Source of the DNA: Allobosea sp. UNC402CLCol
GTDB taxonomy: Bacteria; Pseudomonadota; Alphaproteobacteria; Rhizobiales; Beijerinckiaceae
NCBI RefSeq assembly: GCF_000745475.1
Contig: NZ_JQJJ01000017.1
Span: 1-64,000 of the forward strand
Length of the DNA stretch: 64,000 nucleotides
Direction of reading: 5' to 3'
Positions within the stretch are counted from its first letter, which is position 1. Each line of letters starts with the position of its first letter. The position numbers and the translations under genes are program-made. Below, piece after piece: positions 27,124 through 36,354 of the stretch. The notes beneath the pieces were generated by a model. The model saw nothing but the letters and a program-made list of their open reading frames with translations, was not told the DNA's origin and did not search any database.

Positions 27124-27234
27124 GTCGCGCGTCGTCGCGTAGCCCCGTCCGCCCATGCGACCGACTGCGTCGAGCGTGGCAGGGTCGAAATGGTTTTATC
27201 GCAGGCGACCCAACCCGTTTCTTCGAGCATCGCG

Positions 27235-27708
27235 TCAGGTGCACACCCATTCGCGCACGACACACCGCGTGCCTATCCGCTCGCAAGCCTGCACAGCTCG
27301 ATCCTCGGCCTGCTGGCGCGTCGACGCGGCCTTTGCGCTCCACGGCGTGATGCGCTCGCCCTTGCCCTCGGCCACGGCGAGCGCGCCGCAGTGATGGTAG
27401 GGGAAGCCGGTGCGATCATCATCGTCCCAATGGCGATGATTGCGAAAGACGCTCACGACGACGCATTCGTCGCCTCCAGCCCGCCGGCAATGCGCGAGAG
27501 CCAGATCCGCCGCCTCCTGCCGCTTGTCGGCGCCCCAGAAGAAGCCGTGCTTCTGGTCGGCGCTCGAATAGGCGATCGCCGCCCAGATGCCGCTTTCCTT
27601 TGATGCGGGCGGCCCCTTGACCGGTCTGGTCTGAAAATCGGCTGCGCCGAGCTGACCCGAGCAGGCGAGAAGCACGCCGATTGCTGCAATGGCAGAGCCG
27701 AGTTTCAT
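27235..27708 (-). CDS. DUF4189 domain-containing exported protein
   Basis: A 157-residue protein with a signal peptide (MKLGSAIAAIGVLLACSGQL, cut near GAA). The DUF4189 pattern is IWAAIAYSSADQKHGFFWGA, ALAHCRRAGG-ECVVV with a conserved Cys, and CGALAVAEGKGERITPWSA. Four to five cysteines in the mature part could form disulfides. It is the last gene of the adhesin operon, nine bases after the gene before it. DUF4189 proteins are periplasmic or secreted and of unknown function. Confidence 0.88.
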   Translation of the reverse strand: MKLGSAIAAIGVLLACSGQLGAADFQTRPVKGPPASKESGIWAAIAYSSADQKHGFFWGADKRQEAADLALAHCRRAGGDECVVVSVFRNHRHWDDDDRTGFPYHHCGALAVAEGKGERITPWSAKAASTRQQAEDRAVQACERIGTRCVVREWVCT

Positions 27709-27717
27709 CTTGGCACC

Positions 27718-28389
27718 TTATTTTCGGGCGGCCGAGGCTACGGAAACGACGACGCAGCCACTCGCTGTCGGGAGGAGCATCGCGTTTCCGCCATTATTGG
27801 CGAGAGCGTAGACGGCGACTTGCCCAAGGTTGCTGGCGAGCCGGCTGCCTTGCGGGAGAACGGAGGGAAGCTCGGCGCATGAGGCGGAGAAGGGCGCCAC
27901 CCGAACCATGGTGCCTTCGCAAGCCGACTGCGTCGGCGCGGCGAAGACGATGCCGGCGGCCGGTCCGTTATAGTTTTGGGTGGTGTAGCTCATGCCGACC
28001 AGGGCTTGCACGGCGTGACGATCCGCAGCTTCGTTGCTCCAGGTCGACTGGACGTCGTATTTCGCGCCGCTCGTCAGCAGCTCTCCGAGAACCGGAAACA
28101 CCGTGGAGCAACTCTTCAAGCCCGCCTGCCTTGCATGTTGCAGGAAGGGCGTTTCGGGGCGAGCCTGATCGGCCTTGTTCGTTTCCGCGATCGCCGATTG
28201 CGAGACGAGGTTTCGGATTGCGCTGTAATTCATCGAGCCGTAGGCGAGCCCACCCAGGATGACGACGCCGATCGCCGAATAGATCGCGATCCGGGTCCAT
28301 TTGCGTTTGGGCGCGAGGCGGTCGTCGACCTGACCTGACCGGTCCTGCTGGCGCGACATGATCCGGTCGTGGATGGATTGCTGGTTCAT
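27718..28389 (-). CDS. Membrane-anchored protein of unknown function in the adhesin operon
   Basis: A 223-residue protein. A charged N-terminal tail (about 1-33) precedes one transmembrane helix (IAIYSAIGVVILGGLAYGSM), and the rest is periplasmic. The outer part has three cysteines (SCSTVF, SACEGT, SASCAEL) plus one near the end (SGCVVV). I do not recognise a family. It starts 13 bases after the ialB-like stop, so it is certainly in the same transcript. The topology suggests a tethered helper for secretion or surface assembly. Confidence 0.8.
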   Translation of the reverse strand: MNQQSIHDRIMSRQQDRSGQVDDRLAPKRKWTRIAIYSAIGVVILGGLAYGSMNYSAIRNLVSQSAIAETNKADQARPETPFLQHARQAGLKSCSTVFPVLGELLTSGAKYDVQSTWSNEAADRHAVQALVGMSYTTQNYNGPAAGIVFAAPTQSACEGTMVRVAPFSASCAELPSVLPQGSRLASNLGQVAVYALANNGGNAMLLPTASGCVVVSVASAARK

Positions 28390-28402
28390 CGGGACTGCCT
28401 GT

Positions 28403-28981
28403 TCATCTGATCGCCTCGACTGCCTTCGAGAGTCCTCTGAGCGTAGCCGCCGAGATCGTGGTTGTTCCGCGGGGCGTCTCGTAGGAGATCTGCGGCAGCG
28501 CACCCTTCGAGATTTGCTCTCGCACGACCGGCCCGACCGGCAGCATCCCGACGCAGACCGTCGCATTGCAGCCATCGAGCTGCACCTTGAGCGGATTGGC
28601 CTGGCCCTGGAATTTCAGCGATATCGGGCCGGGATTCGTCGCATCCGGCGCAGTGCGCAGAATCATGTAGGGCTTGCCGTCCTGCGTGGCCGCAAGCGAC
28701 CAGCTAAAGGCCAGATGGCCGGCCGAATCCTCGATGGTCTGCGTGACGTTGCAAACCTTCCGACGGGTCTGCAGGTTTTCGTCACAGATCAGCGTCCAGT
28801 TCTCGAAGGGTTGGATGATGCGACGGTAGGCTCCCAGCTTCACATCCGGCGGCACCGCCACGTCGGAAGGCTTGACCCTGTAGTTGGCGCCGGCCGGCAC
28901 CTGTCCAGCCGAGTATTGGCCGGACAGGAACAGGCAAGCCATGGCCATGAGCCAGAGGGAGAGGGCTCGCTTGCCGACCAT
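28403..28981 (-). CDS. Invasion associated locus B (IalB) family protein
   Basis: A 192-residue exported protein of the IalB family. The signal peptide is ALSLWLMAMACLFLSGQYSA. The family core is FENWTLICDENLQTRRKVCN with the first cysteine pair, and LQVQ-like VQLDGCNATVCVGMLPVG with the second. The ATG at 28981 is eight bases after the adhesin stop. IalB proteins are periplasmic or outer-membrane associated in Rhizobiales and were first linked to erythrocyte invasion in Bartonella; the biochemical role is unknown. Confidence 0.92.
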   Translation of the reverse strand: MVGKRALSLWLMAMACLFLSGQYSAGQVPAGANYRVKPSDVAVPPDVKLGAYRRIIQPFENWTLICDENLQTRRKVCNVTQTIEDSAGHLAFSWSLAATQDGKPYMILRTAPDATNPGPISLKFQGQANPLKVQLDGCNATVCVGMLPVGPVVREQISKGALPQISYETPRGTTTISAATLRGLSKAVEAIR

Positions 28982-28989
28982 GCCGCCGC

Positions 28990-31900
28990 TCAGTTCAGAG
29001 TGAGGCTGACGCCGGCGCCCACGCCCCATTCACCCCCGCTGGTCGCGCCGGTCAGGTTGGCGCGGACGCGGCCGTTCTCGCTGGTGTAGCCGGCGCCGAA
29101 GGCGAGTGCGCCCTCACCGCGCCAGGCGCCGCCGCCCGCTGCCACGCTGAGCTTGCCGGGACGATCGTCGAAGCGCAGCGACGCCGCGGCAAGCCCGACC
29201 GCCGCGGCCTGCCTCGCCTCCTGGCGAGCCGCACGAATGCCCTGGTTGAGCTGCCCGAACTTCTGATCGGTGTAGGCTTTGCCGGCCTCGGTCACATTGG
29301 CGAGCTGGCTGTCCGTATAGGATTTGGCCTCGGCAACGCCCTTGTTCAACTGGTTGACATTGACCGCGTCGGTCCCTGCCACGCCCTCGGCAACTTTGGA
29401 GATGACGACCGGTGCGTTGGGATCGCCGCCCTGCAGCGTGATGCTGTTTTTCTTACTGCCGTCGATATTGGTGTCATAAAAGACGGCGCTGTTGGTGATG
29501 TTGCCGATGCCGCTCTGGAGGCTCTCGATCGCCAGGTTGCTGGCGTAGAGCTGCGAGCCGTTGATCGCGTCGGTGCTGGTCGCCGAGATCCGGCCGGCCG
29601 CGACGTTGGTCAGCGTTCTCTCCGCGCCCACGGAACCGATGCTCACGGTGCCGACCGGTGCGGCGCCCGCGAAATTATAGGTCGTGCCCCGGATGGTGGT
29701 GCTGGCGGTGCCGACGGCCGCATCCGTCGCGGAGCCCGCGCCCAGTGCGACGCTGTTGGCGTTGTTGCTGGTCGCGCCGGCGCCGAGAGCGAGGGATTGG
29801 ATGCCGTTCGCCGTCGAGTTCGTGCCGAGGGCCACGCCGTCGGCGAGATTGACCGTCGCGTTCTGGCCGATGGCGATGCCGCCCGGTGCCGTCATCTGCA
29901 CGATGGCGCCATTGCCCATGCCGATGCCGTTGTCGCCGTTGACGGTGGTACGCGGACCGACCGCGACCGAATCGAGGCCGACGGCCGCCGAGTCGGTCGC
30001 GGTCGAATTGGCGTGGAAATACATCGTTCCCGTCACCGCGAAGGAGGCCAGCGAGTTCTTCAGCTGACGTAGCGTGACAGCGTCCTGATCCTCAGTGCCG
30101 TCGGCGACATTGATGATCTGGCGATAGGAGGTGGCGGTGCCCACCGAAAGCGCGCCGAGCAGCGTCTTGTCCGTGGTGTTGTAGAGAACGATGCCGGTGC
30201 CGGCGATCACGGATCCCGACGTCGGCGCGATGGCGCGATCCGAGAGGGAATCGGCGCCGAGCGCGATGCCGCCGAGGATGGTGGCCTGGCTGTTGCGGCC
30301 GAGTGCGAGCGACCCGTCGGCGAAGGCGGTCGCCTGGTAGCCGACTGCGGTGGAGCCTATCCCCTGAGCGGAGGAGTCGGCGACCGCAAGCGTCCTGTCG
30401 TTGGTGCGAACGTACCGGATGCCCTCACCGTTGGCGTCCGTGTAGACGGTCGAGACATTGCCGGCGATGTTGTTGATCGTCGAGCCGAGCGTGGCGATGT
30501 TGGTCGTGTTCGTCGTCACCTGCTGATTGGTCGCGAAGAGCTGCGAGCCGTTGACCGCGTCGGTCGAGGCAGAGGTGAGCTGCCCGGCCGCGACGTTCTG
30601 GATCTGGCGCTCGGCGCCGGCCGAGCCGACCGAAAAGGCGCCGCCCGCCGGGTTCGCACCTGCGAAGCTGTAGGCGGTGCCGCCGATCGTCGCGCCCGCC
30701 ACCGCCGTCGTCGTGCCCGACACCGAGTTGAGGCCGATGGCGACGTCGCCGGTGTTGACGGACCTCGCATTCGGGCCGATGGCGACGGAATCCGTCCCGG
30801 CAGCCACCGAATCCGGCAGGGCCGAATTGGCGTGGAAATACTTGATGCCGCCGCCGGTGGTGATGTTGTTGACGGTGCCGGCGAGACCATCGACCGCCTG
30901 GTTGGTGGCGAAGAGCTGCGAGCCGTTGATCGCATCGGTCGAGCCGCCATTGATCCGGCCCGCCGCGACGTTCGTGATGGTACGCTCGGCCCCCACCGCG
31001 CCCACGCTCACGGTCGACAGCGGAGTGGTGCCGGCGAAGCCATAGGTCGTGCCGTTGATCACGACGTTGGCCGTCGGGACCGCAACGGCCGTGACTGCGC
31101 CGGAACCCAAGGCGACATCACCGGAGTTGGCTGCCGCCGTCGCGCCGTTGCCCAGCGCGATGTTGCCGATGAAACCGGCCGCACCGGCGGTGGAGCCATT
31201 GCCCAGCGCCACTGAGCCTTGCCCGATCGCCTTGTTGTTGTTGCCGATCGCGACCGCTCCGGCGGCTTGGTTGGCCGCCGTGGCGCTCGCCGTGCCGTCA
31301 CTGTTGGCGATGTTGTTCGCGCCGCCGGTGAAGGCGCCGGTACCGCTGGCGTAGCTGGGATCGCCGATGGCCACCGCGCCGTCGCCATATGCGACGTTTT
31401 CGGCGCCGATCGCGACGGCCTTGCCTCCGCTCGCATTCGCTCTGGTACCGATGGCGACGGCATCGGCAGAGCTCGCACTGGACTGGAGACCGACTGCAAC
31501 GGCGTTGGCCGCGGATGCCGACACATCGGTGCCGATGCCGATGGCGCTCTGTGCGCTGGCGCCTGCTCCGAAGGTGCGCGAGCCGAGATAGATGGAGTTC
31601 AACCCTGACGCGCTCGCCGAGACGCCGACGGCGATCGCATTCGTGGCGCTGGACGCGGCGCCGATGCCGAGCGCGGTGCTGGCGATTCCGCTGGCATTGG
31701 CGCTGACGCCGGCAGCGAAAGAATTGTCTCCCGACGCATTCGCGCCGGACCCGAAGGAGGAGGCGTTCTGGCCGCTGGCAATAGCTGTGTTGCCAACCGC
31801 CGTGCTTGCAGCGGCAGTCGCATTCGCGGCAGTGCCCATAGCGGTGCTGGCAGCGCCGGAGGAGACCGCGTTGGTGCCGACCGCGATGCTGTTGGGCAGA

Positions 31901-32886
31901 GCCGTGTTGGCCTGCACACCTGCGACCGCGCCGAGACCGAGGGCGATGGACTGGTTGCCCCAGGCCCTGGCGTTCCGGCCCATCGCCGTGGCGCTCGTGC
32001 CCGTCGCCTGGCTTTGCCGGCCGATTGCGGTGGCATCGACCTCAGACGCTCTCACATCCGTGCCAATGGCGATGGCGCTCTCTTGAAGGGCGCCCATTCC
32101 CGCAACGGTCCGGTTGCCGAGATTGACCGAGTTGATCGCGGTTGCTGTCGCCTGGAAGCCGATTGCGATGGCGTTCTGGTTGCTTGCGATGGCGTTATTG
32201 CCTTGGGCGATCGAATCCAGCCCGGATGCGGTCGCTCCGTGCCCGAGCGCGGTGGCGCGCAGCCCGGTCGCCCGGGTGACATAGCCGATCGCCGTCGATT
32301 CCAATCCGTCGGCGCGCGCGTTCAGGCCAAAGGCGGCCGCGTTTGCGGCTGCAACCGAGTTGACGCCAATAGAGCTTGCTCCGTCCGCGGTGGCCTGGGC
32401 ATTGCCGCCTATGGCGAGGGCATTGACGCCGTTCGCGCGCGCGAAGACACCCATGCCTATGGCGTTGAGGCCACTGACGGCCATCGAATAGCCGATGGCG
32501 ATCGTAGCGTCGCCTGTTGCGTTGTTGGAGGTGCCCAATGCCACGCTGTTATTGCCATTCGCCGTGGCAGCGTTGCCGATGGCGACGGCGTTGCCGCCTG
32601 TCGCCGAACCGCCCCATTGTGCATTTTGCGCCTGCGCCGGCGCCGAGAAGGTCAGCACGGCGAGCGCGGCCAGGCCGCTGATCGCACCGGCCGAACGTAA
32701 CCCTCCGCCAATCCCCAATGTCCCAAGCCCCAGCCCCTTGCGGCTGAGGCCGAGCACGCGATGGGCCATGCGCAGCACCGCCATCAGCCGGCGCCGCAGA
32801 GCGCGGCCGTCGCCGCCTGAAACCCAGTTGCCGGCGAAGCCACCGCGCAATCCACCTGGCGTGCGTCTATTCGTGCAGTCGGTCAT
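28990..32886 (-). CDS. Trimeric autotransporter adhesin (YadA-like)
   Basis: A 1298-residue type Vc secreted adhesin. A long leader of about 86 residues (basic front, then SGLAALAVLTFSAPAQA) precedes QNAQWGG. The passenger consists of many 14-residue YadA-head repeats of the pattern AxAIGxxAxAxGxxS (about 90-560). Neck-type segments follow, such as AGRINGGSTDAINGSQLFAT, which recurs about four times, with FHANSALPDSVAAGTDSVAI-type modules between. The last 110 residues form the coiled stalk (KAYTDQKFGQLNQGIRAARQ) and the four-strand YadA anchor. The protein ends SLTLN rather than in an aromatic residue, which is unusual. Its ATG overlaps the previous stop (TGATG). Confidence 0.93.
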   Translation of the reverse strand: MTDCTNRRTPGGLRGGFAGNWVSGGDGRALRRRLMAVLRMAHRVLGLSRKGLGLGTLGIGGGLRSAGAISGLAALAVLTFSAPAQAQNAQWGGSATGGNAVAIGNAATANGNNSVALGTSNNATGDATIAIGYSMAVSGLNAIGMGVFARANGVNALAIGGNAQATADGASSIGVNSVAAANAAAFGLNARADGLESTAIGYVTRATGLRATALGHGATASGLDSIAQGNNAIASNQNAIAIGFQATATAINSVNLGNRTVAGMGALQESAIAIGTDVRASEVDATAIGRQSQATGTSATAMGRNARAWGNQSIALGLGAVAGVQANTALPNSIAVGTNAVSSGAASTAMGTAANATAAASTAVGNTAIASGQNASSFGSGANASGDNSFAAGVSANASGIASTALGIGAASSATNAIAVGVSASASGLNSIYLGSRTFGAGASAQSAIGIGTDVSASAANAVAVGLQSSASSADAVAIGTRANASGGKAVAIGAENVAYGDGAVAIGDPSYASGTGAFTGGANNIANSDGTASATAANQAAGAVAIGNNNKAIGQGSVALGNGSTAGAAGFIGNIALGNGATAAANSGDVALGSGAVTAVAVPTANVVINGTTYGFAGTTPLSTVSVGAVGAERTITNVAAGRINGGSTDAINGSQLFATNQAVDGLAGTVNNITTGGGIKYFHANSALPDSVAAGTDSVAIGPNARSVNTGDVAIGLNSVSGTTTAVAGATIGGTAYSFAGANPAGGAFSVGSAGAERQIQNVAAGQLTSASTDAVNGSQLFATNQQVTTNTTNIATLGSTINNIAGNVSTVYTDANGEGIRYVRTNDRTLAVADSSAQGIGSTAVGYQATAFADGSLALGRNSQATILGGIALGADSLSDRAIAPTSGSVIAGTGIVLYNTTDKTLLGALSVGTATSYRQIINVADGTEDQDAVTLRQLKNSLASFAVTGTMYFHANSTATDSAAVGLDSVAVGPRTTVNGDNGIGMGNGAIVQMTAPGGIAIGQNATVNLADGVALGTNSTANGIQSLALGAGATSNNANSVALGAGSATDAAVGTASTTIRGTTYNFAGAAPVGTVSIGSVGAERTLTNVAAGRISATSTDAINGSQLYASNLAIESLQSGIGNITNSAVFYDTNIDGSKKNSITLQGGDPNAPVVISKVAEGVAGTDAVNVNQLNKGVAEAKSYTDSQLANVTEAGKAYTDQKFGQLNQGIRAARQEARQAAAVGLAAASLRFDDRPGKLSVAAGGGAWRGEGALAFGAGYTSENGRVRANLTGATSGGEWGVGAGVSLTLN

Positions 32887-33305
32887 CAGCCCACGTGCTC
32901 CTTGGCCCCGCTCGAAAGCTCTCGATGTGCCGCATCGGCTTTGGCGTTGATCTGATCGGTTTGGTCGCGCTGTTCCTTCAGCGTCGCAGCAATTTTTGTT
33001 CCGTGCTCTTCCGCCAGATCGAAGGCTCTTTCGATCCATGGCTCGCCGGCTTTCGGCACGGTGCACAAGGCCGCGTGAGCGCGCTCGGGCGGCAGCTTCC
33101 GCCCGACGAGGGCATTGCAGGCCGTGAAATGGAGGGCCGGCTCCCGCTCGGCGTAGAATGGGGCAGTCAGGCCAAGGACAAGCCGCGCGAAGAGGAAATC
33201 AATCTCCGGGGCTGTCAGCCGATCAGCGTATTGCCGCTGTAAAGCGGTCCATGCCATATCGGATTTCGAGCAAATTAATTCAAATTCCGAAGTTATTTCG
33301 CTCAT
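32886..33305 (-). CDS. Small cytoplasmic protein, first gene of the adhesin operon
   Basis: A 139-residue protein without signal peptide or membrane helix. I do not recognise its family. It is mostly helical by eye, with a Q/K/E-rich C-terminal coiled-coil-like stretch (about residues 100-135). I chose the ATG at 33305 (MSEITSEFEL). Its TGA shares one base with the adhesin ATG, so translation of the two is coupled. A regulator or chaperone of the adhesin is possible, but that is guesswork. Confidence 0.75.
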   Translation of the reverse strand: MSEITSEFELICSKSDMAWTALQRQYADRLTAPEIDFLFARLVLGLTAPFYAEREPALHFTACNALVGRKLPPERAHAALCTVPKAGEPWIERAFDLAEEHGTKIAATLKEQRDQTDQINAKADAAHRELSSGAKEHVG

Positions 33306-33618
33306 ATGCCAAGTCGACCGCCATGCAGATGACCATTTGGACATCTGTTGCTACTCATGACTGTGCGTCTGCGTAAAGCGCCAATTTTGCCTCTTTGAAG
33401 ACACGAAATTAGCGCATTGCGCCGCAGCATAGGTTACGGCTCATGAAAAGCGGCAAACGTTAGCCGCGAGGCGCTTTGCATGCGCCTTGCGCCTGATTGC
33501 CATGCTTTATGCGCATGAATTGCTTCTCATCGACGGCGGGGTGCGCGCCTGCGCATGCCTCGCCATTTAGGCCTCGGCGGCTCGCCTTTTCCTGATGCGC
33601 CGCGGAATCACCCGACGG
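33306..33618. other. Intergenic region upstream of the adhesin operon
   Basis: About 310 bases between the adhesin operon start and the 3' end of the LysR gene. The first 130 bases upstream of the operon are relatively AT-rich and should hold its promoter, but no convincing -35/-10 pair could be assigned. Nothing else is seen. Confidence 0.5.
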
Positions 33619-34671
33619 TCAGGGTCTTTCGCCTTCCCCGTCTTGGCCCGAGCGGGATTCGCGTTGCTCGAACGCTCTCAAGGCATCGCATACGGCTGCA
33701 GCGAACGCCGCCGCGGCCGGCGACAGGTCGCGGTCGGGTAATTTGCAGCAGGCGAGCACATTCCGCGAAAGAAGAGCGTCGTCGATTTCGACATGGCTCA
33801 GTCGCCCCCGATCCTCCTTTTGCTCTCGCCCGGTCACGACGCTGACCCCGACCCCGCATTCCACAAGCGAATGGATCAGCTCGAAGGAGTTCGTCTGCAC
33901 GATCTGGTTGACCCGTGCCTTGGAGCCGCCGAACGCGATATTGAATATCTGCCGTATAAACCCCGAGCCATCGGGCAAGATGAGATTGTGTCCGCCGAGG
34001 TCTGAAAGCGTGACGGACGGACGCGCCGCGAGAGGATGATCAGGCGAGGCGATCATATACATCTTGAGAGGGATGCTCTCTATGTATGAAAGCTCTGCTT
34101 CCGGGGAGAAATTATAAGCAACTGCGAAATCTATATCGCCATCCTTCAGCCGCGAAACGAGCTCCCGCGTGCTGTCGACCTTGACGTCGAAGGTTATATT
34201 CGGATGGGCCTGATGAAAACCTTTGATTGCCTCCGGCAATATGGTGTTTACGATCACATCGTTGAATCCGACCGTCACGTGCCCGCGCCCGAGACCCTGC
34301 AGCGCAATAATTTCATCGTTTGCCATGCGCAGTTCGTTGATCGCCGAACGCAGGCGGGACTGCAGGATGCGTCCCGCTTCCGTCAGTTGCAGCCCGGCTC
34401 GACCGCGCGCCCTTTCGAACAATTTGACGCCGAGGTCGGTCTCGAGATTGCTGACCTGCCGGTTGATCGCCGACGCCGCGATGCGCAGGGATTCCGCCGC
34501 AGCGCGAAAGGAGCCACGCTCGGCCACCTCGGAGAAGTAGCGCAGCGTGGTCGAACCCACCAATTTAGGAATCACCGGATGCTCCGATAGCCATGCAACC
34601 GCCTGGTTTCCCGTCAAAAAGTCATAGGGATTGCGATCCTGATGGCGAACAGCTCTCGCCATTCCGTCCAT
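33619..34671 (-). CDS. LysR family transcriptional regulator
   Basis: A 350-residue regulator. The helix-turn-helix lies unusually far in, at about residues 43-100 (LRYFSEVAERGSFRAAAESL, AASAINRQVSNLETDLGVKL), because of a 38-residue N-terminal extension. An internal start is possible but no methionine occurs in the extension except at residue 4. The effector domain (GHVTVGFNDVIVNTILPEAI, and VVTGREQ) is complete. Neither neighbour is divergent from it, so its target is unclear. It could serve the amino-acid transporter downstream. Confidence 0.9.
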   Translation of the reverse strand: MDGMARAVRHQDRNPYDFLTGNQAVAWLSEHPVIPKLVGSTTLRYFSEVAERGSFRAAAESLRIAASAINRQVSNLETDLGVKLFERARGRAGLQLTEAGRILQSRLRSAINELRMANDEIIALQGLGRGHVTVGFNDVIVNTILPEAIKGFHQAHPNITFDVKVDSTRELVSRLKDGDIDFAVAYNFSPEAELSYIESIPLKMYMIASPDHPLAARPSVTLSDLGGHNLILPDGSGFIRQIFNIAFGGSKARVNQIVQTNSFELIHSLVECGVGVSVVTGREQKEDRGRLSHVEIDDALLSRNVLACCKLPDRDLSPAAAAFAAAVCDALRAFEQRESRSGQDGEGERP

Positions 34672-34907
34672 AAGGCGCGATTACGTTAGGCGACTGTCAA
34701 TCGGTTGGCTTGTCCCGGCACGCATCGGCGGGGCAGGTTGCAGTTTGAGGTGCGTCATCGCAATCACCGCTCGCTCCCTCGTCGGTGTCCGCTTCCGGGC
34801 AGTGACCCAATGTCTGGTTGTGGCGCTCGGTTCCCGAGAAATCGTTCTGTTGCCGTGGGTTACGCTTCCCGATGGCTGCCGTCGCAGTCCCTATCTTCGC
34901 CAGACAC

Positions 34908-35636
34908 TCAGGTCGCGCCGACTTTCTGGAGGAATGCTCCCAGTCGTGACTGCGCTGCGCGACCCGCGAGTTCCGCCGGTTTACCACGCTCGATCACCCT
35001 GCCGGTTTCCATGAACCAAATCTCGTCCGCGACCTCGCGGGCGAAGCCGATCTCGTGGGTGACGCAGATCATGGTCATACCCGCGGCTGCGAGCCGCTTC
35101 ATTGCGGCCAGTACCTCGCCGACCATTTCGGGATCGAGCGCGGAGGTCGGCTCGTCGAACAGCATGACTTCCGGGTCCATCGCCAGCGAGCGGGCGATGG
35201 CGACGCGCTGCCTTTGCCCGCCCGAGAGAAGGCCGGGCATCTCGTTTGCCTTCTCGGTCAGCCCGACTCGGGCAAGTTCCTCCATGGCGCGCTCGCGTGC
35301 CGCCGCCTTCGACATGCCGTGCAATTTGGTCAGGCCGAGCGTGATGTTGCCGAGCGCGCTGAGATGCGGGAACAGGTTGTAGGCCTGGAAGACGAAGCCG
35401 ATGCGCTGGCGCAGGCGGTTGATGTCAAGGCCGCGTGCGGCGACATCGGCACCATCGACCAAGACGCGCCCACCCTGGACCTTCTCCAAGCGCGTGACGG
35501 TCCGGATCAGGGTCGACTTGCCGGAGCCGGACGGGCCGACCAGCACCTTGACCTCGCCGCGGCTGACCTCGCCGGAGATTCCGGCGAGCACCTGGAGCGT
35601 CCCGAACCATTTGTCGACGTTTTCAAAGCGGATCAT
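34908..35636 (-). CDS. Polar amino-acid ABC transporter ATPase (GlnQ type)
   Basis: A 242-residue ATPase. Walker A GPSGSGKST is near residue 32, the Q-loop FVFQAYNLFPHLSALGNI follows, then signature LSGGQRQRVAIARSL, Walker B VMLFDEPTSALDPE and H-loop CVTHEIGFA. The length and motifs match HisP/GlnQ. The ATG at 35636 is seven bases from the stop of the preceding permease gene. It is the last gene of a six-gene minus-strand operon. Confidence 0.95.
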   Translation of the reverse strand: MIRFENVDKWFGTLQVLAGISGEVSRGEVKVLVGPSGSGKSTLIRTVTRLEKVQGGRVLVDGADVAARGLDINRLRQRIGFVFQAYNLFPHLSALGNITLGLTKLHGMSKAAARERAMEELARVGLTEKANEMPGLLSGGQRQRVAIARSLAMDPEVMLFDEPTSALDPEMVGEVLAAMKRLAAAGMTMICVTHEIGFAREVADEIWFMETGRVIERGKPAELAGRAAQSRLGAFLQKVGAT

Positions 35637-35643
35637 GGCTTCC

Positions 35644-36354
35644 TCACGCCGCGACGACGATGCCGGGCGCGCCGCCACGGCCGGCCGAGATGCGCCGCTC
35701 GATCAGGCGCGCCAGCGAGGTCAGCGCGAAGCAGAGCGCGAAATAGGTCAGCGCCAGGATGCCGTAGACCTCGAAAGGCTGGGTCAGCAGGACGTTGTTG
35801 ACCTGCGCCGCCGCGAAGGTGAGCTCATGGGCGCTGATGACATAGCCTAGCGAGGTTTCCTTGATGGTCGAGACGAACTGGCTGACCATGCTCGGCAGCA
35901 TGTTGTGCAGCGCCTGCGGCAGCACGACCTTGATCGTCGTCGGCCAGTAGCGCAGGCCGAGCGAGGTCGCCGCCTCGGTCTGGCCCTTGGGCAGCCCCTC
36001 GATGCCGGCGCGGATGATCTCGGAGAGATAGGCGGCTTCGTAGACGACGAGCGCGATCACCAGCGTCTCGACCCCGCCGACCGCCCGACCGATGATCAGG
36101 GGCGAGAAGAAATAGGTCCAGAAGATGAACATGATCAGCGGCAGGCCGCGCACCGTGTGCACGATCGCGGTCGCCGGCAGGCGCAGCCAGCGATAGGGGC
36201 TGAGACGCGCCAGCGCCAGGCCGATCGCGAAGGGAAAGCACAGCGCCAGCGAGAGTGCGGCCATGAACAGCGTCATGACGAGGCCGCCGATCGGCCCGTG
36301 CGGATACTGCCCGACAAGGAAGAGCAGCCAGTTGTTCTGCAGGATCTCGAGCAT
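35644..36354 (-). CDS. Amino-acid ABC transporter permease (second)
   Basis: A 236-residue HisM/GlnP-type permease with five or six helices. The family motif VHTVRGLPLIMFIFWTYFF is in the first third, and the ATPase-contact loop is GLPKGQTEAATSLGLRYW. Its ATG overlaps the stop of the other permease by one base (TGATG), so the pair is co-translated and forms a heterodimer. Confidence 0.94.
   Translation of the reverse strand: MLEILQNNWLLFLVGQYPHGPIGGLVMTLFMAALSLALCFPFAIGLALARLSPYRWLRLPATAIVHTVRGLPLIMFIFWTYFFSPLIIGRAVGGVETLVIALVVYEAAYLSEIIRAGIEGLPKGQTEAATSLGLRYWPTTIKVVLPQALHNMLPSMVSQFVSTIKETSLGYVISAHELTFAAAQVNNVLLTQPFEVYGILALTYFALCFALTSLARLIERRISAGRGGAPGIVVAA

Larger units (their letters stand above)
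26167..27234. other. 1.1-kb gene-free region with hairpins and repeat copy B
   Basis: No open frame here looks like a protein. Signals present are: a 7-base inverted repeat AGTCAAT/ATTGACT at 26391-26414, a strong hairpin at 26560-26592, a hairpin at 26982-27011, a plus-strand terminator at 27017-27053, and copy B of the tRNA-end repeat. Bases 26600-26930 contain overlapping frames on both strands that I regard as spurious. A small RNA between about 26415 and 26592 is conceivable. Confidence 0.55.

Noticed and set aside
29200-32640. Tandem DNA repeats or CRISPR-like array
   Set aside because: The periodicity is the 14-residue protein repeat of the adhesin head. Copies are degenerate at DNA level and there are no regular spacers.
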